Below are positions 27,677-35,085 of a DNA stretch of 40,071 nt, in pieces. This stretch comes from Amphritea sp. (GTDB lineage: Bacteria; Pseudomonadota; Gammaproteobacteria; Pseudomonadales; Balneatricaceae): contig JAIBCZ010000003.1 in NCBI GenBank assembly GCA_024679645.1, positions 1 through 40,071 on the forward strand, read 5' to 3'. Both the position numbers and the translations under genes were made by a program. Every line of letters starts with the position of its first letter. The stretch's first letter is position 1. Under the pieces are notes generated by a model, which was not told where the DNA came from, ran no database searches, and saw only the letters and a list, made by a program, of their open reading frames with translations.

Positions 27677-28237
27677 ATGGCCAACCGCCTCACCAAGATC
27701 TACACCCGCACCGGCGATAAGGGAACTACTTCGCTAGCCAACGGCAGTAACGTCAATAAAGACCACCCCCGCATAGAGACACTGGGAGACACCGACGAGC
27801 TAAACTGTCTGCTCGGCGTACTGATCGCGGAACTAACCGCTCAGGAACCGTTAAGGAAACTGTTGCTACAGTGCCAAAATGATCTGTTTGATCTGGGGGG
27901 GGAATTAGCGGTGGCTGATCCCGGTTACCAAGTCATTACGACAGCGGTCATCACTGAGATGGAACGACAGATTGATCGCTTAAATAGCGATTTACCGCCC
28001 CTGAAAGAGTTCATTCTCCCGGGCGGTAATCGTGTAGCAGCACTTTGCCACCAGGCGCGTAGCGTATGCCGACGGGCTGAGCGTAGAATTGTTGAACTTG
28101 CACGACAGGAAAAGGTCAATCAGGAAGCCGTTACTTATCTTAACCGGTTGTCCGACCTGTTGTTTGTCGCAGCACGGATACTGGCCCGCCAGGGTGATGG
28201 AGAGGAAGTGTTATGGCGCCCTCGTAAACCAGCCTGA
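27677..28237 (+). CDS. Cob(I)alamin adenosyltransferase, PduO type
   Basis: This 186-residue enzyme makes adenosylcobalamin from cob(I)alamin and ATP. The N-terminal ATP-binding motif IYTRTGDKGTTSL (residues 9-21), GDTDELNCLLG (36-46), RAERRIVEL (near 135) and YLNRLSDLLFVAARI (152-166) are all family signatures. A GAAGGGG site precedes the ATG. It stands with the receptor and the periplasmic binding protein in a B12-use block; biosynthesis genes are not seen in this window, suggesting salvage. Confidence 0.93.
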   Translation: MANRLTKIYTRTGDKGTTSLANGSNVNKDHPRIETLGDTDELNCLLGVLIAELTAQEPLRKLLLQCQNDLFDLGGELAVADPGYQVITTAVITEMERQIDRLNSDLPPLKEFILPGGNRVAALCHQARSVCRRAERRIVELARQEKVNQEAVTYLNRLSDLLFVAARILARQGDGEEVLWRPRKPA

Positions 28238-28315
28238 CTTTATGAAAAAGATGAAGCCCGAAGATGCAAAGCACCGGTGAACGATGCCAGTGTTTAACTT
28301 AAAAGAGAGATTGAT

Positions 28316-28588
28316 ATGTTGCGTTTAATCGCCCCACTGACCATTGCCCTTACAGCAACCCTGCTAGCACCTGTGGCGCTGGCTGATTGTGCCGATGAAC
28401 AAACCTGGTGTGAAACCAAGTGCGAAGTAAAGCATGTAACCGATAACGCCGCAGCGACCGGCTGTAAATCTAAGTGTGTCGCCGCACGGGCAGCGTGCAG
28501 TACTCAATCAGGTGCAGAGACCGCATGGGATGCAACTAAAGATGCCGCCCAAAAAACTAAATCGTTCTTTAAAGGACTGACCGAATAA
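28316..28588 (+). CDS. Small periplasmic six-cysteine protein, unknown
   Basis: This is a 90-residue protein with a signal peptide (first 23 residues, ending LALA). The mature part has six cysteines spaced C-x6-C-x3-C-x13-C-x3-C-x6-C, a mirror-symmetric pattern with two CX3C motifs. This suggests a helical hairpin stapled by disulfides. The tail (AWDATKDAAQKTKSFFKGL) is probably an amphipathic helix. AGAGAG lies a few bases before the ATG. It is on the same strand as the adenosyltransferase gene, 78 bases downstream. I do not recognise the family; metal or heme handling, or stress response, would be guesses. Confidence 0.8.
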   Translation: MLRLIAPLTIALTATLLAPVALADCADEQTWCETKCEVKHVTDNAAATGCKSKCVAARAACSTQSGAETAWDATKDAAQKTKSFFKGLTE

Positions 28589-28636
28589 GCACTACACCCG
28601 GGCTCTATTTCAGTCTCCCGTTAAGCATTAGCCAGG

Positions 28637-29524
28637 TTATTGGGCAACAACCTCTCTTGCCTGCTGCATCAACCTACACATCTGATCAGCACCATCGAGA
28701 ATTCGCATCGTCGGGCGATAAAGCAGATCTTCATTAAGCCGATAGAATTGTGCATATCGACTGGCCGACAGCATTGGCCAGCGCTGCCACTGTCGTTCCC
28801 AACCTTCTGGCACATTTTCACCAGTCAGAATTATCTGCGGATCGGTTATTAAAACAGACTCCACCCCTAACCTGGGAATCACTTCCTGGTGTTCCGAAAA
28901 GACATTCGTCCCACCACACAGGCCGATTAGCCGATCAACCAACTGGGTGTGGTTTATCGTCATTAATGGTTGATTCCAGAGCTGATAAAACACCCGTAAC
29001 TTGTTGCTCCTGTTAAAGCGTTGTTGCAACGCCTGCAACCGTTCTTCAAATAAGACAGCCTGCTGCTCAGCTTCCGGAAGCTGAAACAATTCACCCAACG
29101 CACGCAAATTAAAAGGGATATCACTGAATTCATGTGGATCAGAGTAATAAACAGGAATACCCATCTGCTCTAATCGCTGCAGCGGCAGCTGAGGATTCCC
29201 CCCCGGCCAGGCAACAATCAGGTCGGGTTGCAACTGAATAATCGCTTCTAAATTAAAGCTCTGAGAGTCCCCCACAATAGGAAGTTCTGTCGCCTCTACC
29301 GGATAATCACTATGGCTGGCCACACCCACAAGATAAGGCCCAGCGCCAATAGCAAACAAGTTTTCAGTAATATGGGGTGCCAAAGCAACGACCCGGCGGG
29401 CAGGTTGAGCAATATCAATCACCCGCCCGTGGTTATCTGACACACTTATACCCGCCTCAACCACTGAAGCAGCTATCAGTAAGTTACATACAAACAACTT
29501 AAAACAGAGTAACGTCAACCGCAT
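28637..29524 (-). CDS. btuF: Periplasmic cobalamin-binding protein BtuF-like
   Basis: This is a 295-residue periplasmic binding protein of the class III fold. A signal peptide covers about the first 24 residues (ending VVEAG). RRVVALAPHITENLFAIGAG (42-61) and GVASHSDYPVEATELPIVGD are typical of BtuF, and a long helix joining the two lobes follows QHQ-like repeats of Gln and Leu. It should deliver corrinoids to an ABC transporter (BtuCD), which is not in this window. It is convergent with the six-cysteine protein and divergent from nnrS. Related iron-siderophore binders share the fold, but context favours B12. Confidence 0.87.
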   Translation of the reverse strand: MRLTLLCFKLFVCNLLIAASVVEAGISVSDNHGRVIDIAQPARRVVALAPHITENLFAIGAGPYLVGVASHSDYPVEATELPIVGDSQSFNLEAIIQLQPDLIVAWPGGNPQLPLQRLEQMGIPVYYSDPHEFSDIPFNLRALGELFQLPEAEQQAVLFEERLQALQQRFNRSNKLRVFYQLWNQPLMTINHTQLVDRLIGLCGGTNVFSEHQEVIPRLGVESVLITDPQIILTGENVPEGWERQWQRWPMLSASRYAQFYRLNEDLLYRPTMRILDGADQMCRLMQQAREVVAQ

Positions 29525-29642
29525 AACGAACAGCCGAACCTATGTGATAGAGTTAATAAAGCAATTATTTTACTCTATTCAACAGAACAAAAGCGTTTCG
29601 ATTGCAGTATTAATCATTGATTTTCTAAGGCATAGACACCCA

Positions 29643-30830
29643 ATGCAAATTCAAGAACCCCACCAAAGCAGAGGTTTTGCCCTCTTTAATCTGGCCTTTA
29701 GACCCTTTTTCCTCTTTGCAGCCCTGTCCAGCTTGCTATTGATGGTCCACTGGCTGATGCTGCTGGGCAAAGGTCATTTAACCTATAGCTATTACCAACT
29801 GAGTCAGGTTTGGCACGGCCATGAAATGCTTTTTGGCTACGCCGTAGCTGTCATCGTCGGCTTTCTATTAACCGCAGTACGCAACTGGACGTCCATCCAA
29901 ACGCCATACGGTAAAACTCTGGCCGGGCTTTTCCTGCTCTGGTTAAGTGCACGCCTGTTACCTGTTATCAACGAGTTCCTTGTACCCATACCCTCCGTGG
30001 TGATTGCCACTATCGATCTGGTGTTTCTGCCATTAGTCGTCCTGTCTATCAGCATACCTATTATCCGCTCAGGTAATTACCGTAACCTGATATTCACTGT
30101 CATTCTGAGCGCCATGACACTGGCAAACCTGTTGACCCACCTACAACTATTAGGGCTAACAGAATCCACTCTGGCCAAAGGGATGCAGTTAGAACTAGGA
30201 CTGATTGTTATCGTCATGTGTGTCATGGGAGGACGGGTAATCCCATTCTTCACCGAACGCGCGCTGGCATTTGACGCGAAGCGTTTCAACTGGATTGAGA
30301 AATCGATCATCCCACTGGCAGCGGGCTGGCTGATAGCAGACTTGTTTCAATTACATATCGCCACCAGCCTGCTTGCGGCTGTAAATGCTCTTGTCCACTG
30401 CATTAGACTGGCAGGCTGGTTTAAACCTCGCATGTTTCGCAACCCTCTTATCTGGATTTTGCATGCTGCTTACCTGTTTATCCCTCTAGGTTTTTTGTTG
30501 GATGCTTTAAGCGGGCTTTCACTGTTATCGCCATACCTTGCCATCCACGCTTTTGCCGCTGGTGCGATTGGGTCTATGACGATAGGCATGATGGCCAGAG
30601 TTTCTTTGGGTCACACAGCCAGACCACTTAAGCTGGCAAAAATCACCGTTGCCGCTTTTATAGTGATGGTTGCCGCCGGTATCATCCGGGTAGCCCTGCC
30701 ACTGATACCTGAACTCAGCTCTCTCGCTATTCATATATCCGGCGGTCTCTGGGCTCTATCCTGGCTAATGTTTCTGATCCCCTATACGTCGATTCTGCTA
30801 AAACCCAGAATGGATGGACAGTTTGGATAG
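29643..30830 (+). CDS. nnrS: NnrS family heme-copper membrane protein
   Basis: This is a 395-residue protein with about twelve membrane helices of the NnrS family, which contain heme and copper and protect against nitric oxide or related nitrosative stress. It begins MQIQEPHQSRGFALFNLAFRPFFLFAAL, typical for the family, and contains SQVWHGHEMLFGYAVAVIVGFLLTAVRNWT (His pair) and GAIGSMTIGMMARVSLGHT near the C-terminus. A longer frame opens at a GTG at 29544, but the ATG at 29643 fits the family better. No clear FNR/DNR site was found in the upstream gap. Its neighbours are B12 genes, not denitrification genes. Confidence 0.88.
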   Translation: MQIQEPHQSRGFALFNLAFRPFFLFAALSSLLLMVHWLMLLGKGHLTYSYYQLSQVWHGHEMLFGYAVAVIVGFLLTAVRNWTSIQTPYGKTLAGLFLLWLSARLLPVINEFLVPIPSVVIATIDLVFLPLVVLSISIPIIRSGNYRNLIFTVILSAMTLANLLTHLQLLGLTESTLAKGMQLELGLIVIVMCVMGGRVIPFFTERALAFDAKRFNWIEKSIIPLAAGWLIADLFQLHIATSLLAAVNALVHCIRLAGWFKPRMFRNPLIWILHAAYLFIPLGFLLDALSGLSLLSPYLAIHAFAAGAIGSMTIGMMARVSLGHTARPLKLAKITVAAFIVMVAAGIIRVALPLIPELSSLAIHISGGLWALSWLMFLIPYTSILLKPRMDGQFG

Positions 30831-30955
30831 TTTAAGTCATCCCGACCCGGTTATGCCGCTGGCAAAAAGTCGCCTGGTGACTTACCCCACTTTTGGAAAA
30901 GCGTCACCAAAGGTTTTGGCTGGTGCTTTTTCTCAACCCGCTTCCGGTTAGATTG

Positions 30956-31261
30956 ATGCAACGCTTAAGAGATATGCCGGGATTAGGCCCTAAATCTGAG
31001 GACTGGCTGATACAGATAGGGATTAATACGCCCGAAGAGTTGCGGAATATCGGAGCAGTCCACGCATTTTTCAGGCTCAGTAAAGAGTCTGACACCCAGC
31101 CCAGCCTTAACCTTCTTTATGCCATGGTCGGTGCCCTTGAAGGTGAAAGCTGGCTAAAAATTGCTAAACATGAAAAAAGTCGCCTACTATCCGAGTTAGA
31201 AGGTTACCGGGAATTGGAAGTACTGTTTCAAGCAGAAGGAATAAAACTTCCCCCGCCATAG
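30956..31261 (+). CDS. TfoX C-terminal-domain protein
   Basis: This is a small protein of 101 residues (122 from a TTG at 30893). LRDMPGLGPKSEDWLIQIGINTPEELRNIGAVHAFFRL carries the helix-hairpin-helix-like start of the TfoX C-terminal domain. The N-terminal domain of TfoX/Sxy is missing, as in the many stand-alone C-terminal-domain proteins, so a competence role is not implied. The mobile element begins 13 bases after its stop codon, so the gene is intact but has lost its natural downstream DNA. Confidence 0.75.
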   Translation: MQRLRDMPGLGPKSEDWLIQIGINTPEELRNIGAVHAFFRLSKESDTQPSLNLLYAMVGALEGESWLKIAKHEKSRLLSELEGYRELEVLFQAEGIKLPPP

Positions 31262-31273
31262 GCCGGACGACTA

Positions 31274-31324
31274 AAACAAAAAAAGAGACTATATAAGTCA
31301 AGCCATTTACCTTTTGTGTGCATG
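31274..31324 (+). repeat. Left terminal inverted repeat
   Basis: The outer part is an A tract followed by GAGACTATATAAGT. The inner 26 bases (31299-31324, starting CAAGCCATTTACC and ending GTGTGCATG) match the right end with one difference. The next bases (AGGTAAGTGGCT, 31325-31336) are nearly complementary to AGCCATTTACCT at 31301-31312, so the left end can also fold on itself. Confidence 0.85.
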
Positions 31325-31362
31325 AGGTAAGTGGCTAATTACCCGCGAATCACCTAGGCTTA

Positions 31363-31376
31363 TGGTTATATAACCA
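31363..31376 (+). promoter_or_regulatory. 14-bp palindrome before transposase gene
   Basis: TGGTTATATAACCA is a perfect palindrome ending 17 bases before the transposase ATG (31394). It is AT-rich at its centre and could be both a -10 region and a binding site for a self-repressing protein. That role is inference. Confidence 0.5.
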
Positions 31377-31393
31377 GTGTTTAAGGTGCATTC

Positions 31394-33211
31394 ATGGGAC
31401 AAATATCTGGCCAAGCCTCACAGCACCGAGTACCTCCTCCAGAAAACGGCATTAACATCAATCGATGTGCCACCCCTACATGTCCGAACTTTGACGTCCC
31501 GGCTACAGCCAGTCGTTACGATCCAAACTACAAAGTGTCTGGTACAGGCAAAAATAGCTCTGCCCTTATGTGCCTCGGCTGTGGTCGAAGTTACATAATC
31601 AAGAGTAACCAGGCGATAGCTGATGAGTTGGCGCGCTTTGAAGCTAAACCGCAACTTTCAAATGTGTATCGGCAGGATGGTTATTCTTGTCACAACATGG
31701 AGTGTGAGAATTTCGGCCTTTATGCAGACGTGCCGAGCAATTTGTACCGGAAACGCGGTAAAACCTCCAGTGGTAATCCACGAATTCAGTGCCGAAGTTG
31801 CGGTATTACGTTCACCAGAGGATCTCAGAAGAGGAGAAGCCACCCCTCTGCTCGCACCTACGACAATGTCTGGTTGTTTAAGCTGCTGGTTAATCAGAAC
31901 AGTATCAATCGCATCATGGAATTGACTGAGTTGTCCCCACGGGCCATCTACAAGAAGATCGACATGTTCTATGAGCGCTGCTTGTTCTTTACAAAGCAAC
32001 GAGAGGCACAACTAAACCAAATGGACCTCAGATGGATGCGACTGGCGACGGATCGCCAGGAATATCAAGTCAATTGGACGCATCGAAAGGATAAGCGCAA
32101 TGTAATTCTTTCGGCCATCGGGTCTGCTGATAAAAGCAGCCGATATGTATTCGGTATGGACGTCAACTTCGATAGGTCGATAAACCTGAAAGACATAGAG
32201 GAATCGGATGCTTACAAGGCAGATGAGACCCTCAAAGACTACAACCGAACCTATGCCCGTATTTGGACACCCAGGGATTATTTGAAAGCGGTAAGGTCCA
32301 GCAAGGAATTTCGTAACCGCGCTGAAACCGCTATGAATGGGTATCTTGCTGGGAATACCCTCCCTCTCAGCGAAGCAGGATTGGAGTATATCCGGGCTCA
32401 GGTTGAAGAAGAGTTTGGCATGTTGCCAAGCGAAATCACTTCCACAACCCGCTTACCAGTCAGCGGCACGTTGGTCCGGTCTGAATACACCATGTACGCT
32501 CATTTCAAGCGCTTGAATGAACTTCTGGGTCATACTGGCGGGCTGCGGTTTTACCTTGATCAAGAGCCCGCCATTAATCGGGCGTGCTGCTTGGCCTTTG
32601 CCAAGAAGATTCGCGAAGGCTCATGCCATGTAGCTTACGTCAAAATTGACAAGGAACTCACCAATGACGAACGGCTGATTCGCGTAAATATCACAGAGAA
32701 AATGGTCAATGAAATTTTGAATGAGGGCCTTGCCCAAGACAAATACGGGGCGCACCGTGTTATCGCGGCAAGTGCTCTAAATACGCCATACCACTTTCCC
32801 AAAACTAAAGAAGCCTGGTTTTATGTTCCTGTTCATCGCATTTTTGAGGCTGAAAAATACGTATCGGTTCTGACTGACAGCAGTAGGCTGGGTCATGATC
32901 AGCTGGTATCAATGCTCGTGGACGCGTCACTTCACCCGATCGATAATTTCTTCCAGTTCGTCAGGCGCAGGCTCTCGCCCCTAGAGAGACCAATCCACTC
33001 GTCCTCCAACACTGGGCGCGTGTGGACGGGTAAATCCCCTTATAACCCAGACATGGTCCATAAGCTTCTTCAGATACTGAGAACCTATTTCAATTACTGC
33101 TTCAAAGGAGATGACGACCGCAAGACCCCTGCACATAGACTAGGGTTGGCGAAAGGGCCTGTAGAGATCAGAAAGATCCTCTATCCGGTGCATGGTGGTA
33201 TAGTGGATTGA
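31394..33211 (+). CDS. Zinc-ribbon DDE-type transposase, 605 aa
   Basis: Residues 25-63 and 99-136 each hold a C-x4-C ... C-x2-C zinc ribbon (Cys25/30/60/63 and Cys99/104/133/136). The second resembles the InsA zinc finger of IS1-like elements (GNPRIQCRSCGITF). A helix-turn-helix follows at about 160-190. The C-terminal part has candidate catalytic acids: Asp220 (RLATDRQ) or Asp256 (FGMDVNFD), Asp389 (RFYLDQEPAIN) and Glu531 (LSPLERPI). A KTPAHRLGL ending is common in DDE transposases. The double zinc ribbon and the length of 605 residues exceed usual IS1 or IS1595 proteins. An AAGG site precedes the ATG. It probably moves the element; catalytic residues are inferred by pattern only. Confidence 0.78.
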   Translation: MGQISGQASQHRVPPPENGININRCATPTCPNFDVPATASRYDPNYKVSGTGKNSSALMCLGCGRSYIIKSNQAIADELARFEAKPQLSNVYRQDGYSCHNMECENFGLYADVPSNLYRKRGKTSSGNPRIQCRSCGITFTRGSQKRRSHPSARTYDNVWLFKLLVNQNSINRIMELTELSPRAIYKKIDMFYERCLFFTKQREAQLNQMDLRWMRLATDRQEYQVNWTHRKDKRNVILSAIGSADKSSRYVFGMDVNFDRSINLKDIEESDAYKADETLKDYNRTYARIWTPRDYLKAVRSSKEFRNRAETAMNGYLAGNTLPLSEAGLEYIRAQVEEEFGMLPSEITSTTRLPVSGTLVRSEYTMYAHFKRLNELLGHTGGLRFYLDQEPAINRACCLAFAKKIREGSCHVAYVKIDKELTNDERLIRVNITEKMVNEILNEGLAQDKYGAHRVIAASALNTPYHFPKTKEAWFYVPVHRIFEAEKYVSVLTDSSRLGHDQLVSMLVDASLHPIDNFFQFVRRRLSPLERPIHSSSNTGRVWTGKSPYNPDMVHKLLQILRTYFNYCFKGDDDRKTPAHRLGLAKGPVEIRKILYPVHGGIVD

Positions 33212-33266
33212 GAAGTTACTGATATAGTAACTTGCCGTATTCAACCAGACTCTTAAGGACAAGATC

Positions 33267-33881
33267 ATGTTAATCCCTGTTCATGAAGGTGATATCAATC
33301 GCCTTATAGCTGCATTGGGTATCGATGGTAGCCCAGTACGTCTTGATCTCGAACCCAAGCCTCATTCATTACCCTGCGAGTGCTTTCCAAATGTGGAAAA
33401 GCAAGTGCAGAAACAAGGCGGTGAGATCGTCTACGGGTGGCAACTATGGCAATCGGGAAGCTTCTTCATTGAAGCTGAGTTTCATGCCATCTGGAGGGAC
33501 CCTGATGGTATTCTTCATGACATCACACCAAAACCTTTACCAACAATAACGCAAATACTGTTCGTAGAAGACGTTAACCGAACCTACCAAGGACAGCAGG
33601 TTAATAACGTCCGATTGAACCTATCGGGAAACAAGGTCGTAGACCATTTCCTGAAGCTCAGCGACAAGAAGTTTGAGATTGAGAATGCCGGTGATCGAGC
33701 CGATCAGCACCAGATTTCCCTGCAAGGTGATGAGCTTGAGATGTATGAAGGGCTCATGCGATTGCTGATGGATATGGAGCAGTTCATGAAAAGCGGGGCA
33801 ACTGTCCGAAGCCCTTGTTTATGTGGCAGTGGCGAGAAGTACAAGAAGTGTCATGGGCGAATGATTGAAGCGTTTGTCTAA
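33267..33881 (+). CDS. SEC-C motif passenger protein, unknown
   Basis: This is a 204-residue protein ending in a SEC-C zinc motif, PCLCGSGEKYKKCHG (residues 183-197). The N-terminal half has CEC (37-39), then YGWQLWQSGSFFIEAEFHAIW (56-76) and DPDGILHDITP (78-88), a conserved-looking module with His73 and acidic residues that might be a small metal site. It lies 55 bases after the transposase gene on the same strand and is probably co-transcribed. SEC-C tails occur on many proteins of mobile and defence-related loci, often as zinc-binding adaptors. No function can be assigned. Confidence 0.75.
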   Translation: MLIPVHEGDINRLIAALGIDGSPVRLDLEPKPHSLPCECFPNVEKQVQKQGGEIVYGWQLWQSGSFFIEAEFHAIWRDPDGILHDITPKPLPTITQILFVEDVNRTYQGQQVNNVRLNLSGNKVVDHFLKLSDKKFEIENAGDRADQHQISLQGDELEMYEGLMRLLMDMEQFMKSGATVRSPCLCGSGEKYKKCHGRMIEAFV

Positions 33882-33906
33882 TCAGTCTGTACGTTTTTAT
33901 ACAAAA

Positions 33907-33927
33907 GGGTTCTGATAAACAGAACCC
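33907..33927. terminator. Terminator between converging halves of element
   Basis: GGGTTCTG (33907-33914) pairs with CAGAACCC (33920-33927) around ATAAA. On the minus strand the stem is followed by TTTTGT, giving a better terminator for the toxin-antitoxin transcript than for the plus-strand genes. Confidence 0.75.
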
Positions 33928-33933
33928 CTCTCC

Positions 33934-33947
33934 ATTCAATATTTGAA
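33934..33947. repeat. Near-copy of the TA operator motif
   Basis: ATTCAATATTTGAA is the same motif as the palindrome at 34890-34903 with one extra T. It lies just past the 3' end of the antitoxin-like gene, so copies flank the pair on both sides. It may be a second binding site or coincidence in AT-rich DNA. Confidence 0.4.
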
Positions 33948-33952
33948 CGGAA

Positions 33953-34549
33953 TCAACTTGCAGCTGCAATGACTTTAAGTTCATCGAGCGTCTTCTGATT
34001 AAGACCATCCAGCACATCGTGCTTAGCTCGGACCGCAATTGCCTTTACGACATCGGCATCACTTCTGAGGTGGGCAGACTTCTCGATTGCCTTGAAGTCA
34101 GTTTTGATTGAGCGGCCTTTCACTGAAACCCTATACGTACCTTTTCCGGCAACAACGTCATCCTTCAATAGTTCAGATATTTCACCCGCTGGTATGGCTG
34201 CATTGGCCATCTTTTTCGCATAATAGCGAATCAACGTACCTTTAAAGTCGACAGTTGCACTGAGCTTATCACAGACCACGTTAAAGATGTCTTCGACCTG
34301 TACTGGTACTCGGCTGTCGATTGATTCCCTCTCTTGCTCTCGCTTTACAGTTTCCTGGACGCGAGCTAGGCTTTGGTGCGGAAAGCCACACACCGTGTCA
34401 CAACGATCACACACAATGGCAAGAGCGCCTTTAACTTTATTCTCACTCCCTCTAATTGGAAGGTCTCGAATCTGGTACGTGGTATCAACAAGACTTTTGC
34501 ACTCTTCACATAGGGCCTTGTCTTTATCACCCACTTTATAGATTTTCAT
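33953..34549 (-). CDS. MqsA-like zinc-domain antitoxin candidate
   Basis: This is a 198-residue protein read from the ATG at 34549, which follows AAGGGG at ideal spacing; the frame is open to 34579. The N-terminus has C14-x2-C17 and C47-x2-C50 around YQIRDLPIRGSENKVKGALAIVCDRC, the arrangement of the MqsA zinc domain (Cys pairs about a DIP-like strand). The C-terminal part (TDFKAIEKSAHLRSDADVVKAIAV and others) does not look like the usual XRE helix-turn-helix, which sets it apart. It starts ten bases after the toxin-like gene. Its role as antitoxin and autorepressor is inferred from the pairing, the zinc domain and the operator upstream. Confidence 0.6.
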   Translation of the reverse strand: MKIYKVGDKDKALCEECKSLVDTTYQIRDLPIRGSENKVKGALAIVCDRCDTVCGFPHQSLARVQETVKREQERESIDSRVPVQVEDIFNVVCDKLSATVDFKGTLIRYYAKKMANAAIPAGEISELLKDDVVAGKGTYRVSVKGRSIKTDFKAIEKSAHLRSDADVVKAIAVRAKHDVLDGLNQKTLDELKVIAAAS

Positions 34550-34559
34550 TGCTGACCCC

Positions 34560-34853
34560 TTATTCATGGATGCTAACAAAAACAGCGTTAGGATCCAGAA
34601 AGTACCATTTGATATACCATGTTTTCGCCTTCAAGATGTGGATCTCCACCCCATCCATCCAGTGATGCTCTCTGCTTTCATAATTATTCCCACGAGAACG
34701 GGTTATCAGTTCCCTTACTTCTGCCGTGGTAACTTGACCTGAATGAAGTAGGTTCTTTTGGTCGATATCAGACCGCGTCTCATGACGAATGCTTCCATCG
34801 TCAATGGATTCAAGAACCTTACGCTTTGCTTCCTTGAAGCCCATTCTTTCCAT
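34560..34853 (-). CDS. MqsR-like toxin candidate
   Basis: This is a 97-residue protein whose second half, HWMDGVEIHILKAKTWYIKW and VFVSIHE, resembles the core of MqsR/RelE-fold mRNA interferases (a W-x-D-V strand, then Y-x-K and a VxVSxxE end). The upstream half (RELITRSRGNNYESREH) fits the helix before it. As in mqsRA, the toxin gene comes first and the zinc-containing partner second. Similarity is by eye and not strong. Other possibilities are a small adaptor or a different RelE-like toxin. Transcription is from the promoter at 34867-34895. Confidence 0.55.
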   Translation of the reverse strand: MERMGFKEAKRKVLESIDDGSIRHETRSDIDQKNLLHSGQVTTAEVRELITRSRGNNYESREHHWMDGVEIHILKAKTWYIKWYFLDPNAVFVSIHE

Positions 34854-34866
34854 TTAGATAGCTCTT

Positions 34867-34895
34867 ATTGTACGACAGGTTTCGGGCAAATTCAA
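34867..34895 (-). promoter_or_regulatory. Promoter of the toxin-antitoxin pair
   Basis: On the minus strand, TTGAAT (34890-34895) is followed after exactly 17 bases by TACAAT (34867-34872), a near-consensus sigma-70 promoter 14 bases before the toxin-like start codon. Its -35 box is part of a perfect palindrome, so a repressor bound there would block RNA polymerase. Confidence 0.75.
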
Positions 34896-34903
34896 TATTG
34901 AAT
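34890..34903. promoter_or_regulatory. Perfect palindromic operator at TA promoter
   Basis: ATTCAATATTGAAT is a 14-bp perfect palindrome overlapping the -35 box of the toxin promoter. This is the usual place for an antitoxin-dependent operator. Binding by the MqsA-like protein is inferred; the sequence differs from the E. coli MqsA site. Confidence 0.65.
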
Positions 34904-34993
34904 CACTTTTGCGTTGCTTAGCGAATAATTCTATAGGTTGATTGATGCGCCATCAAAGCTAGATCCACTGAACAAGACTGTGCATTTTGATTC

Positions 34994-35034
34994 TTAAATA
35001 AAGAACCCAGCTAATGGCTGGATTCTTTATTTAA
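34994..35034. terminator. Strong hairpin inside right end of element
   Basis: TTAAATAAAGAA (34994-35005) pairs with TTCTTTATTTAA (35023-35034), and CCAGC (35007-35011) with GCTGG (35017-35021), with one mismatch between the two helices. It is a near-symmetric stem-loop with A and T flanks next to the right inverted repeat. It probably insulates the element from transcription entering or leaving. Confidence 0.8.
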
Positions 35035-35035
35035 C

Positions 35036-35085
35036 CATGCACACGAAAGGTAAATGGCTTGCATATAAGTCCCTTTTTTGTTTTT
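35036..35085 (-). repeat. Right terminal inverted repeat
   Basis: In reverse, this reads from an A tract through GGGACTTATATG to a 26-base core (35036-35061) matching the left end at 25 of 26 positions. It defines the right boundary of the element. Confidence 0.85.

Larger units (their letters stand above)
34854..34994. other. Non-coding right part of element and toxin leader
   Basis: The region from the toxin start to the inner terminator holds the toxin promoter and operator (34867-34903). The remaining about 90 bases are AT-rich and show no gene. No further open frame of note is present in the stretch up to acuI. Confidence 0.5.

Noticed and set aside
29525-29642. FNR/DNR site before nnrS
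   Set aside because: No TTGAT-N4-ATCAA-type palindrome is present; only half-sites by chance.
30956-31261. Competence regulator TfoX/Sxy
   Set aside because: Only the C-terminal domain is present, so a full Sxy role is not supported.
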